From assembly GCA_910584955.1 (NCBI GenBank), contig CAJUDC010000025.1:1-23657 (forward strand): a stretch of 23,657 bases of DNA, in the 5' to 3' direction. Origin of the DNA: an uncultured Paraprevotella sp. GTDB taxonomy: Bacteria > Bacteroidota > Bacteroidia > Bacteroidales > Bacteroidaceae. The position numbers and the translations under genes were made by a program. Below are positions 7,979 through 15,033 of the stretch, in pieces; positions within the stretch are counted from its first letter, which is position 1; every line of letters starts with the position of its first letter. The notes below the pieces were generated by a model, which saw nothing but the letters and a program-made list of their open reading frames with translations, was not told the DNA's origin and searched no databases.

Positions 7979-8797
7979 ATGGCAAAAGAAATGAAAAAAG
8001 ATCCGATGGAACTCTCTATTGAGGAGAAGTTGAAGAATTTGTATCTTCTGCAGACGATGCTTTCCGAGATAGACAAGATCAAGACGTTGCGGGGAGAATT
8101 ACCGCTCGAGGTGCAGGATCTTGAAGATGAAATCGAAGGTCTGACCACTCGTATCGAGAAGATACAGAACGAAATTGCCGAACTGCGTCGCGACGTGTCG
8201 GCCCGGAAGCATACGATTGAAACCAACAATGCTTCGATCGCCAAATATAAAGACCAGTTGGACAACGTACGCAATAACCGCGAATACGAAGCACTAAGCA
8301 AGGAGATCGAATACCAGACACTGGACAATGAGTTGAACGAGAAAAAAATCCGTGAGGCCAATGCCGCTGTAGAACATAAGAACATCGAGATTCAGCAGTG
8401 TACGGAACAGGTGACGGAGCGCCGTACGGATCTGGATATTAAGAAGAGCGAACTGGACGAGATCATCTCGGAAACCAAGTCCGAGGAAGAGAAACTGCGT
8501 GAAAAGTCCAAGAATCTGGAAGACACGATCGAGCCTCGCCTGTTGTCGGCTTTCAAGCGTATCCGCAAGAACAGCCGTAACGGATTAGGTATTGTCTATG
8601 TGCAGCGTGATGCTTGCGGCGGTTGTTTCAATAAGATTCCTCCTCAGCGTCAGTTGGACATCCGTATGCGAAAGAAAATCATTGTTTGTGAATATTGCGG
8701 TCGTATCATGATAGACCCGGAACTGGCCGGTGTACAGATAGAGCAGAAGGTAGTGGAAGAGAAGCCCAAACGTCGTCGTCGCAAGACGGAAGAATGA
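7979..8797 (+). CDS. Coiled-coil protein with C4 zinc ribbon (DUF164 type)
   Basis: The first 190 residues or so of this 272-residue protein form a long charged coiled coil rich in Glu, Lys and Leu. A C-terminal zinc ribbon follows, with Cys213/Cys216 (CGGC) and Cys237/Cys240 (CEYC) about 20 residues apart. This is the DUF164 / zf-RING_7 architecture found across bacteria, proposed to bind nucleic acid, with no settled function. The C-terminus is a basic tail, KPKRRRRKTEE, which would suit RNA or DNA contact. It follows the NIF3-family gene by 7 bases; the pairing of these two families recurs in many bacteria, which suggests a shared role. The terminator at 8836 closes the unit. Confidence 0.88.
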   Translation: MAKEMKKDPMELSIEEKLKNLYLLQTMLSEIDKIKTLRGELPLEVQDLEDEIEGLTTRIEKIQNEIAELRRDVSARKHTIETNNASIAKYKDQLDNVRNNREYEALSKEIEYQTLDNELNEKKIREANAAVEHKNIEIQQCTEQVTERRTDLDIKKSELDEIISETKSEEEKLREKSKNLEDTIEPRLLSAFKRIRKNSRNGLGIVYVQRDACGGCFNKIPPQRQLDIRMRKKIIVCEYCGRIMIDPELAGVQIEQKVVEEKPKRRRRKTEE

Positions 8798-8835
8798 TTC
8801 TGTCTGTAGAAAAAGACGAATTAGACCATTTATAT

Positions 8836-8878
8836 AAGAGGAGTTCATGTCCCCGGCGGATAATGAACTCCTCTTTTT
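8836..8878 (+). terminator. Rho-independent terminator after the zinc-ribbon gene
   Basis: A perfect 13-base stem, AAGAGGAGTTCAT (8836-8848) with its complement at 8863-8875, encloses a 14-base loop and runs directly into a T-run ending at 8878. Confidence 0.88.
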
Positions 8879-8982
8879 GGTGCCGGTCGCTTGACTGAGA
8901 TTTGTGCTTGCGGGAAAGGAATAAATGTAAAATCGGTAAGAAAAACTGTGATTTATATACCTTTTATTCGTGTTCATTGTAT

Positions 8983-8990
8983 TATTTTTG
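8983..8990 (+). promoter_or_regulatory. -7 box of the promoter for the Tat-redox gene run
   Basis: TATTTTTG matches TANNTTTG exactly. The -33 region is only T-rich (around 8962-8966) and is not TTTG. The expected start near 8997 gives a leader of about 31 bases before ATG 9028. This is the only convincing promoter I see before the seven-gene run ending at tatC. Confidence 0.55.
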
Positions 8991-9027
8991 CACATAGGAA
9001 TGGTTCCTGCTCAAAAATCATCAATTT

Positions 9028-10518
9028 ATGTTACGAAAAATAAGGTTAACTGTCGCCTTGCTGTTCTTCACGTTGATTACTTGGCTGTTTCTGGATTTTA
9101 CGGGAACGGCGCATGCGTGGTTCGGTTGGTTGGCAAAAATTCAGTTCCTGCCCGCAGTGCTGGCGCTGAATGTCGGAGTGGTGCTTGTGTTAGTGGCGCT
9201 TACGCTGCTTTTCGGTCGTGTGTATTGTTCTGTGATTTGCCCGTTGGGGGTATTGCAGGACCTGTTTTCCCGAGTGGCCGGCCGGCGTAAAAAGAACCGC
9301 TTCCGTTACACCCCGGCTCTTCCGGTGTTGCGTTACGGGATGTTGCTTGTGTTCGTCGGATTGTTGGTTGCCGGTTTTACGGCTGTTGCGGCTTTACTGG
9401 CGCCTTATAGCGCTTATGGTCGTATCGCCGCCAATTTGCTGGCTCCCCTTTACCGTTGGGGGAATAACGGTTTGGCACTGTTGGCCGAAGGGATAGACAG
9501 CTACGCCGTATATTCGGTCGATGTGTGGCTGAAAAGTCTGCCTGTTTTCATCGTGGCCGTTGTTACGTTGGCTGTGATTGCCACGCTGGCTTGGCGCGGT
9601 GGGCGCACATATTGCAACACCGTGTGTCCGGTAGGTACCGTATTGGGGGTGTTGTCCCGGTATGCTTGGTTCCGTCCCGTCATCGACGCGACGAAATGCA
9701 ACGCTTGCGGCCTGTGTGCCCGCAACTGCAAGGCCTCTTGTATAGATGCCGTCAACCATCGGATTGATTACAGCCGTTGTGTGGTCTGTATGAACTGTAT
9801 GGACAAATGTCGTCGCGGAGCGCTGAGTTATGCTCATGCGTCCCGAAAGAAAGCCGTTCCCGGCACAGATGAAGTGCCGGAGCAAGTGGATAAGGGGCGG
9901 CGCAGTTTTCTGACAGCCACGGCGGTGCTGACGGCTACGGCGGCACTTAAGGCACAGGAGAAAAAGGTGGACGGCGGACTGGCCGTGATTGAAGATAAAA
10001 AGATACCGGAACGGGCCACGCCGATTGCTCCTCCGGGAGCAGGGAGCGCACGCCATCTGGCCCAGCACTGTACGGCCTGTCAGTTGTGTGTGTCGGCTTG
10101 TCCGAATGATGTGTTGCATCCTTCTGCGCGACTGTCCACTTGGATGCAGCCCGAAATGTCCTACGAACGAGGTTATTGTCGGTCGGAGTGTACCCGCTGT
10201 TCCAATGTGTGCCCCACCGGTGCCCTTCGTCCGCTGACGGTAGCCGACAAGTCGGCGCTGCAAATCGGTCATGCCGTGTGGATCCGAAAAAACTGTGTGC
10301 CGCTGACCGACGGAGTGGCCTGCGGAAATTGTGCCCGTCATTGTCCGACGGGAGCTATACAGATGGTGCCGTCCGATCCGAATCGTCCCGATTCGGTAAA
10401 AATTCCGGTGGTGAACACGGAACGCTGTATCGGATGCGGTGCCTGTGAACATCTATGTCCGGCACGTCCGTTCAGCGCCATTTATGTGGAGGGACACGAA
10501 GTGCACAGAACCGTATAA
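9028..10518 (+). CDS. NapH/NapG-like membrane polyferredoxin with an internal twin-arginine motif
   Basis: This 496-residue protein combines two modules. Residues 1-200 are a NapH-like membrane domain with about four helices and two CxxxCP motifs (Cys67-Cys71-Pro, Cys196-Cys200-Pro). A two-cluster ferredoxin follows (Cys224/227/230/234 and Cys251/254/257/261). After a short linker comes a twin-arginine stretch, GRRSFLTATA (Arg291-Arg292), leading into a hydrophobic segment that ends in ALKAQ. The C-terminal module carries four more Cys motifs: 348/351/354/358, 384/388/391/395, 423/432/435/439 and 467/470/473/477. That is the layout of NapG, which is Tat-exported as a separate protein. I infer that it takes electrons from quinol and passes them across the membrane. 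No haem motif is seen. The next gene begins 12 bases on. Confidence 0.88.
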   Translation: MLRKIRLTVALLFFTLITWLFLDFTGTAHAWFGWLAKIQFLPAVLALNVGVVLVLVALTLLFGRVYCSVICPLGVLQDLFSRVAGRRKKNRFRYTPALPVLRYGMLLVFVGLLVAGFTAVAALLAPYSAYGRIAANLLAPLYRWGNNGLALLAEGIDSYAVYSVDVWLKSLPVFIVAVVTLAVIATLAWRGGRTYCNTVCPVGTVLGVLSRYAWFRPVIDATKCNACGLCARNCKASCIDAVNHRIDYSRCVVCMNCMDKCRRGALSYAHASRKKAVPGTDEVPEQVDKGRRSFLTATAVLTATAALKAQEKKVDGGLAVIEDKKIPERATPIAPPGAGSARHLAQHCTACQLCVSACPNDVLHPSARLSTWMQPEMSYERGYCRSECTRCSNVCPTGALRPLTVADKSALQIGHAVWIRKNCVPLTDGVACGNCARHCPTGAIQMVPSDPNRPDSVKIPVVNTERCIGCGACEHLCPARPFSAIYVEGHEVHRTV

Positions 10519-10530
10519 ACAAGAAAGAAG

Positions 10531-11940
10531 ATGGAAAAAAAACAGCATAAAACGGAAATGGGCCGCCGCGATTTCTTGAAAAAACTGGGAGCCGGTGCGG
10601 CGGTATCGGCCATGGCTCTGTACGGTTGCAAGGAAAAAGCATCGGACAGTTCTGCAAACAGGGTGACAACCGGTGAGATTCCGGGAAAAATGACTTATCG
10701 GACGAATCCGAAAACGGGTGAGAAAGTATCCGTCTTGGGCTACGGCTGTATGCGGTTGCCGGTTCTGGAAGAAGGCAGTTCGGCCGGCCGTGAGGGAGAT
10801 ATTGATCAGGAAACGGTTAACAAACTTACGGACTATGCACTGGCTCACGGTGTGAACTATTTCGATACGTCGCCTGCCTACTGCAAAGGCTTTTCGGAGC
10901 GTGCCATGGGCATTGCGCTGAGCCGTCATCCTCGTTCCAGCTATTATATTGCCACCAAATTGTCCAACTTTGCCCCCGATACGTGGTCTCGGGAGGCTTC
11001 GATGGCCATGTATCGTAATTCGTTTCGCGAGCTGAAAGTGGATTACATTGATTATCTGCTGCTGCATGCAGTGGGCATGGGAGGTATGGAGGCGCTGGAA
11101 GGGCGTTATATCAAGAACGGAATGTTGGATTTTCTGCTGGAGGAACGCAAGGCGGGGCGTATACGCAACTTGGGATTCTCGTATCATGGAGATATACGCG
11201 TGTTCGATTATCTGCTTTCCCGCCACGACGAAATCCAATGGGACTTTGTGCAGATACAGTTGAACTATGTGGATTGGAAACATGCCAAGGAGGTGAATCC
11301 GAGAAACACGGATGCCGAATATTTGTATGGCGAGTTGCACAAGCGCGGCATTCCCGCTGTCATCATGGAACCGTTGCTGGGAGGCCGTTTGTCTAATGTG
11401 CCGAACCACATCGTGGCCCGTCTCAAACAGAACCGGCCCGACGACAGCGTGGCCTCCTGGGCCTTCCGCTTTGCCGGCTCGCCCGAAGGTGTGCTTACCG
11501 TATTGAGCGGAATGACGTATATGGAACACCTGCAAGACAATCTCCGCACGTATTCCCCCTTGGTTCCGCTGACAGAAGCCGACAAGGAGTTTCTGGAGGA
11601 TACCGCCCAACTGATGCTTAAGTTTCCTACGATCCCCTGCAACGACTGCAAGTATTGCATGCCTTGTCCTTACGGGATAGACATTCCTTCCATCCTGGTG
11701 CATTATAACCGGTGTGTGAACGACGGCAATGTGCCCAAGAGCAGTCAGGAGGAGCATTACCGCCAGGCGCGCCGGGCCTTTTTGGTGGGCTACGACCGGA
11801 GTGTTCCTCGTCTGCGTCAGGCCAACCACTGTATCGGATGCAACCAGTGCTCGTCCCATTGTCCGCAGAATATCAATATACCGGCTGAGTTGCAGCGTAT
11901 CGACCGCTTTGTGGAACAGCTCAAACAAGGCACGTTATGA
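10531..11940 (+). CDS. Tat-exported lipoprotein aldo/keto reductase with two C-terminal Fe-S motifs
   Basis: This 469-residue protein starts with a Tat signal, RRDFLKKLG (Arg12-Arg13), an Ala/Gly-rich hydrophobic stretch and a lipobox-like LYGC ending at Cys33. It should therefore be exported folded and lipid-anchored. The body is an aldo/keto reductase barrel with the usual catalytic set: Asp112 and Tyr117 in YFDTSPAY, Lys143 in ATKL and His179 in LLLHAVG. The C-terminal ferredoxin-like part has Cys370/373/376/379 (spacing CxxCxxCxxCP, slightly short) and Cys434/437/440/444 (CxxCxxCxxxCP). Cytoplasmic AKRs use NADPH, which is not available outside the membrane, so the Fe-S centres and the polyferredoxin encoded just upstream are the likely electron route. 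The substrate is unknown. Its stop overlaps the next start (ATGA). Confidence 0.88.
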   Translation: MEKKQHKTEMGRRDFLKKLGAGAAVSAMALYGCKEKASDSSANRVTTGEIPGKMTYRTNPKTGEKVSVLGYGCMRLPVLEEGSSAGREGDIDQETVNKLTDYALAHGVNYFDTSPAYCKGFSERAMGIALSRHPRSSYYIATKLSNFAPDTWSREASMAMYRNSFRELKVDYIDYLLLHAVGMGGMEALEGRYIKNGMLDFLLEERKAGRIRNLGFSYHGDIRVFDYLLSRHDEIQWDFVQIQLNYVDWKHAKEVNPRNTDAEYLYGELHKRGIPAVIMEPLLGGRLSNVPNHIVARLKQNRPDDSVASWAFRFAGSPEGVLTVLSGMTYMEHLQDNLRTYSPLVPLTEADKEFLEDTAQLMLKFPTIPCNDCKYCMPCPYGIDIPSILVHYNRCVNDGNVPKSSQEEHYRQARRAFLVGYDRSVPRLRQANHCIGCNQCSSHCPQNINIPAELQRIDRFVEQLKQGTL

Positions 11941-12374
11941 AAGGTGCGGCACTTATCGACCGGCTGCACGACGAACGTTGTTCCTGTGTGATTGCACAGG
12001 GCGATGCGGTGCGTACCTTCACCCGGCGCGGGGTGGCCGATCTCTATGGCCTGTTGCACGACGAACCGGCCTTCCTGAAAGGGGCATGTGTTGCCGACAA
12101 GGTGATCGGAAAGGCTGCCGCAGCTATTTTGGTGAAAGCGGGAGTGGCGGAGGTGTATGCCGATGTGATCAGTCGTCCGGCGCGTGAACTGCTGGAACAG
12201 GCCGGAGTGCAGGTGACCTGGGCTTCAGAGGCGGATCATATCATCAACCGCAGTCGTACCGGCTGGTGCCCGCTGGAAACGCTCTGCCTGCCGGAGACCG
12301 ATGTCGACCGTATGCTGTTGTTGATAACCCGTTTTCTGCAAACGAATGCCGGTCGTGTTTCGTCCGGTGCATGA
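11937..12374 (+). CDS. DUF1893 family protein (cytidine-deaminase-like fold)
   Basis: This 145-residue protein resembles DUF1893, the family of Thermotoga TM1506, whose structure has a cytidine-deaminase-like fold. Matching segments are KGACVADKVIGKAAAAILVK, VAEVYADVISRPARELLEQ, and IINRSRTGWCPLE near the C-terminus, which contains the family's conserved Cys-Pro. The canonical deaminase zinc set (HAE and PCxxC) is not evident, so catalysis is doubtful. There is no signal peptide, so the protein should stay in the cytoplasm. It starts within the stop of the aldo/keto reductase gene (ATGA overlap), implying tight coupling, and ends 11 bases before the receptor gene. A sensing, maturation or ligand-binding role in the same pathway is possible but not shown. 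Confidence 0.75.
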   Translation: MKGAALIDRLHDERCSCVIAQGDAVRTFTRRGVADLYGLLHDEPAFLKGACVADKVIGKAAAAILVKAGVAEVYADVISRPARELLEQAGVQVTWASEADHIINRSRTGWCPLETLCLPETDVDRMLLLITRFLQTNAGRVSSGA

Positions 12375-12385
12375 ATGAATAAGGA

Positions 12386-14290
12386 ATGAAGAGACCATTT
12401 GTATTAGGGATCGCAACCGCCGCATTGGCCGGTCCGCTGGCTGCCCAGTCCGACTCTTTGCGGGGCCTTGACCGGGCCATGAATGAGCTGGTGGTGACCG
12501 GTACGCGCAACGAGACGGACATCCGCCACCTGCCTATGACGATTTCCGTGGTGGAGCGTGACAAACTGACCGACAACTACCGCCCTTCGGTGCTGCCTAC
12601 GCTGACAGAGCAGGTGCCGGGGCTGTTTATAACTTCCCGGGGGATGCTCGGCTACGGTGTGTCCACCGGAGCTGCCGGCAATATGACGCTGCGCGGCATC
12701 GGTGGCAGTCCGCAAACCACGGGTGTGATGGTGCTTATCGACGGGCATCCGCAGTACGCCGGACTGATGGGGCACCCTATAGCCGACGCCTACCAGACGA
12801 TGTTGGCCGAGCGTGTGGAAGTGCTGCGCGGCCCGGCTTCGACGCTGTACGGATCGCAGGCGATGGGCGGCGTGATCAATATCGTCACCCGCCGGATGCG
12901 CGAGGATGGCGTGCGCTCATCGGCCCGGTTAAGCGCCGGATCATACCATACGCTCCAGGCCGAAGTGAGCAACCGTACTCGCTTCGGGCGTTTCAGCAGT
13001 GTGGTAGCCGGCAGTTACGACCGCTCGGACGGTCACCGCGAACGGTCCGGCTTCGAGCAGTACGGCGGCTACGCCAAACTGGGCTACGAACTGAGTGCGG
13101 CGTGGCGTTTGCGGGCCGATGTGAACGTGACCCGTTTCGACGCCTCGAACCCCGGAACCGTGGCGGCGCCCTACACGGACAACGACCAAAGCATCACGCG
13201 CGGCATGACTTCGGCCGTCATCGAAAACAACTATCGCCGGACGTCGGGTGCGCTGAGCTTCTTCTACAACTGGGGGCGCCACGAGATCAACGACGGGTAT
13301 CAACCGGCGTCGGCCACCAACAACACACCCAAGGCTTACCGTTTCAACTCGCGCGACAACATGATGGGCGTGTCGTGGTATCAGAGCGCGACGCTCTTCC
13401 GTGGCAACCGGCTGACGGCGGGCTTCGACTATCTGCACTACGGAGGCGAGGCCTGGAACGCCTATGTGGAAGGCAAGCGGGCAGGCGAGCGCGAAGACCT
13501 TGTCGACAAGCAGCAGGACGAGTTTGCCGGTTATGTGGACTGGCGGCAGAACATCGCCTCGTGGCTTTCGTTCGATGCCGGTGTGCGTGTCGACCACCAT
13601 TCGCACGTGGGGACGGAGTGGGTGCCGCAGGGTGGGCTGGCCTTTCATCTGCCCCGCGAGGCCGAACTGAAAGCCATGGTGAGCAAGGGGTATCGTAACC
13701 CTACGCTCCGCGAGCTTTACATGTTCAAGCCCCGCAACCCGGAGTTGAAGCCCGAACGTCTGATGAACTACGAACTCTCTTACGCGCAGCGCCTGTTGGG
13801 CGGAGCGCTCACGCTGGGGGCCAACGTGTTTTATATCCACGGCGACAACCTGATCGGTACGGTCCGTGTGAACGGTAATCCCAAGAATGTGAACACCGGC
13901 GAGGTGGAGAACTGGGGGGTGGAGTTGGACGCTTCGTACCGCATTGCGCCCCGTTGGCGCGTGAATGCCAATTACAGTTGGCTGCACATGGAGCATCCCG
14001 TGGTGGCTGCTCCCGAGCACAAGTTGTATGTCGGCTCCGATTTCCGGCAGGGACCGTGGCACCTGTCTACGGGCTTGCAGTATGTGGACGGGCTATACAC
14101 CGACGTGACGAAAGGGCAGGAGACGACCGAGGAGTTTGTGCTCTGGAACCTCACAGCCGGTTACCGGGTGTGTCGTAGCACCACCTTATATATAAAAGGT
14201 GAAAACCTGCTGGCGCAACGCTACGAGATCAATGCCGGTTTCCCCATGCCTCGGGCCACTTTTATGGCCGGGGTGCACGTGGATTTCTGA
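12386..14290 (+). CDS. TonB-dependent outer-membrane receptor
   Basis: This 634-residue protein has a signal peptide (cleavage near AAQS, about residue 22), a TonB-box-like stretch around MNELVVTGTRNE, and a plug domain. The plug contains DNYRPSVLPTLTEQVPGLF, MTLRGIGGSPQTTGVMVLID and VLRGPASTLYGSQAMGGVINIVTRR. A 22-strand barrel follows and ends in the terminal aromatic GVHVDF. Size and lack of an N-terminal carboxypeptidase-like domain place it with the BtuB/siderophore-type receptors, not the SusC glycan type. Ligand cannot be read from the sequence. Its place between a DUF1893 gene and an ECF S-component-like gene suggests a vitamin, metal complex or other small cofactor used by the surrounding redox proteins. 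The gene is markedly richer in GC than the first two genes of the run. Confidence 0.92.
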   Translation: MKRPFVLGIATAALAGPLAAQSDSLRGLDRAMNELVVTGTRNETDIRHLPMTISVVERDKLTDNYRPSVLPTLTEQVPGLFITSRGMLGYGVSTGAAGNMTLRGIGGSPQTTGVMVLIDGHPQYAGLMGHPIADAYQTMLAERVEVLRGPASTLYGSQAMGGVINIVTRRMREDGVRSSARLSAGSYHTLQAEVSNRTRFGRFSSVVAGSYDRSDGHRERSGFEQYGGYAKLGYELSAAWRLRADVNVTRFDASNPGTVAAPYTDNDQSITRGMTSAVIENNYRRTSGALSFFYNWGRHEINDGYQPASATNNTPKAYRFNSRDNMMGVSWYQSATLFRGNRLTAGFDYLHYGGEAWNAYVEGKRAGEREDLVDKQQDEFAGYVDWRQNIASWLSFDAGVRVDHHSHVGTEWVPQGGLAFHLPREAELKAMVSKGYRNPTLRELYMFKPRNPELKPERLMNYELSYAQRLLGGALTLGANVFYIHGDNLIGTVRVNGNPKNVNTGEVENWGVELDASYRIAPRWRVNANYSWLHMEHPVVAAPEHKLYVGSDFRQGPWHLSTGLQYVDGLYTDVTKGQETTEEFVLWNLTAGYRVCRSTTLYIKGENLLAQRYEINAGFPMPRATFMAGVHVDF

Positions 14291-14338
14291 CGTTGCCGGC
14301 AGACACCGAAAAAGAAAACCAAATAAAGAAAAGACGAT

Positions 14339-14848
14339 ATGACAGAAACAGTGAAACTTTATGCGCTGGGCCATCGCGACGTGCGTACCTACGGTGCGGC
14401 GGCGCTCTTTGCGGTGGGCAACGTGGTGTTGCCCCAATTGTTCCACCTGGTGCCCCAAGGAGGCGTCACGTGGTTGCCCATTTATTTTTTTACGCTGATC
14501 GGAGCGTATAAGTACGGTTGGCAGGTGGGGGTGCTCACGGCCATCCTCTCACCGCTGATCAACTCCGCTGCGTTCGGCATGCCCGCTCTCGTTGCGGTGC
14601 CTGCCATACTGCTGAAGTCGGTGTTGCTGGCGCTGGCAGCCGGTTACGCCGCCCGTCGGTTCCGTCGGGTTACGTTGGGTCTGCTCCTGGGCGTGGTACT
14701 TGCCTATCAGGTGTTGGGCACGCTGGGCGAGTGGGCCATGCAAGGCAGCTTGTATGCCGCGTTGCAGGATTTTCGCATCGGCATGCCCGGCATGGCTTTG
14801 CAGGTAGTGGGAGGCTATTTGTTTGTTAAACATTTAATTCGCAAGTAA
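14339..14848 (+). CDS. ECF-transporter S-component-like membrane protein
   Basis: This 169-residue protein has about five or six membrane helices. The first helix contains AALFAVGN, which includes an Ala-x-x-x-Ala spacing like the one S-components use to contact the ECF T subunit. WLPIYFFTLIGAYKYG and GVLTAILSPLINSAAFG are also reminiscent of ECF substrate-binding subunits. Length fits that class. No ECF ATPase or T-component gene is near, so it would need a shared module encoded elsewhere, or may work alone. It lies 48 bases after the TonB receptor and 2 bases before tatA. I infer the inner-membrane partner of the receptor for the same small ligand, which remains unidentified. A generic conserved membrane protein is the fallback call. 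Confidence 0.65.
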   Translation: MTETVKLYALGHRDVRTYGAAALFAVGNVVLPQLFHLVPQGGVTWLPIYFFTLIGAYKYGWQVGVLTAILSPLINSAAFGMPALVAVPAILLKSVLLALAAGYAARRFRRVTLGLLLGVVLAYQVLGTLGEWAMQGSLYAALQDFRIGMPGMALQVVGGYLFVKHLIRK

Positions 14849-14850
14849 CT

Positions 14851-15033
14851 ATGTTTGGATTAGGAACTCCGGAACTTCTGTTTATCATGCTCGTTGTCCT
14901 GCTGCTTTTCGGCGGTAAGAAGATCCCCGAATTGATGAAAGGGCTGGGCAAGGGTGTGCGCAGTTTCAAGGACGGTATGAACGGCGTCGACGCCGAGGAC
15001 AAGCCGAAAGAGGACGAGAAAGAGCAGCAATGA
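14851..15033 (+). CDS. tatA: Sec-independent translocase subunit TatA
   Basis: This 60-residue protein has the complete TatA/E layout: a short N-terminus ending in GTPEL, one membrane helix (about residues 7-20), the FGGKKIPEL hinge, and an amphipathic helix (about 22-42) followed by an acidic, lysine-rich tail. TatA multimerises to form the passage for folded proteins recognised by TatC. Only one TatA-type gene is present and there is no tatB, so this is the minimal TatAC form in which TatA serves both roles. Its stop overlaps the tatC start by ATGA. It starts 2 bases after the S-component-like gene, so it belongs to the same transcript as the two putative Tat substrates upstream. Confidence 0.95.
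   Translation: MFGLGTPELLFIMLVVLLLFGGKKIPELMKGLGKGVRSFKDGMNGVDAEDKPKEDEKEQQ

Noticed and set aside
8770..8797. Basic KPKRRRRK tail read as a localisation signal
   Set aside because: Nuclear-type signals have no meaning in this bacterium; nucleic-acid contact is the simpler reading.
10453..11928. 491-codon open frame on the minus strand opposite the aldo/keto reductase gene
   Set aside because: It has no recognisable domain, reads as low-complexity His/Arg/Gln-rich sequence, and mirrors a gene with complete catalytic and Fe-S motifs. It is open only because of codon bias on the other strand.
12941..14062. 373-codon open frame on the minus strand opposite the TonB receptor
   Set aside because: High GC content removes stop codons on the opposite strand; the translation shows no family character.
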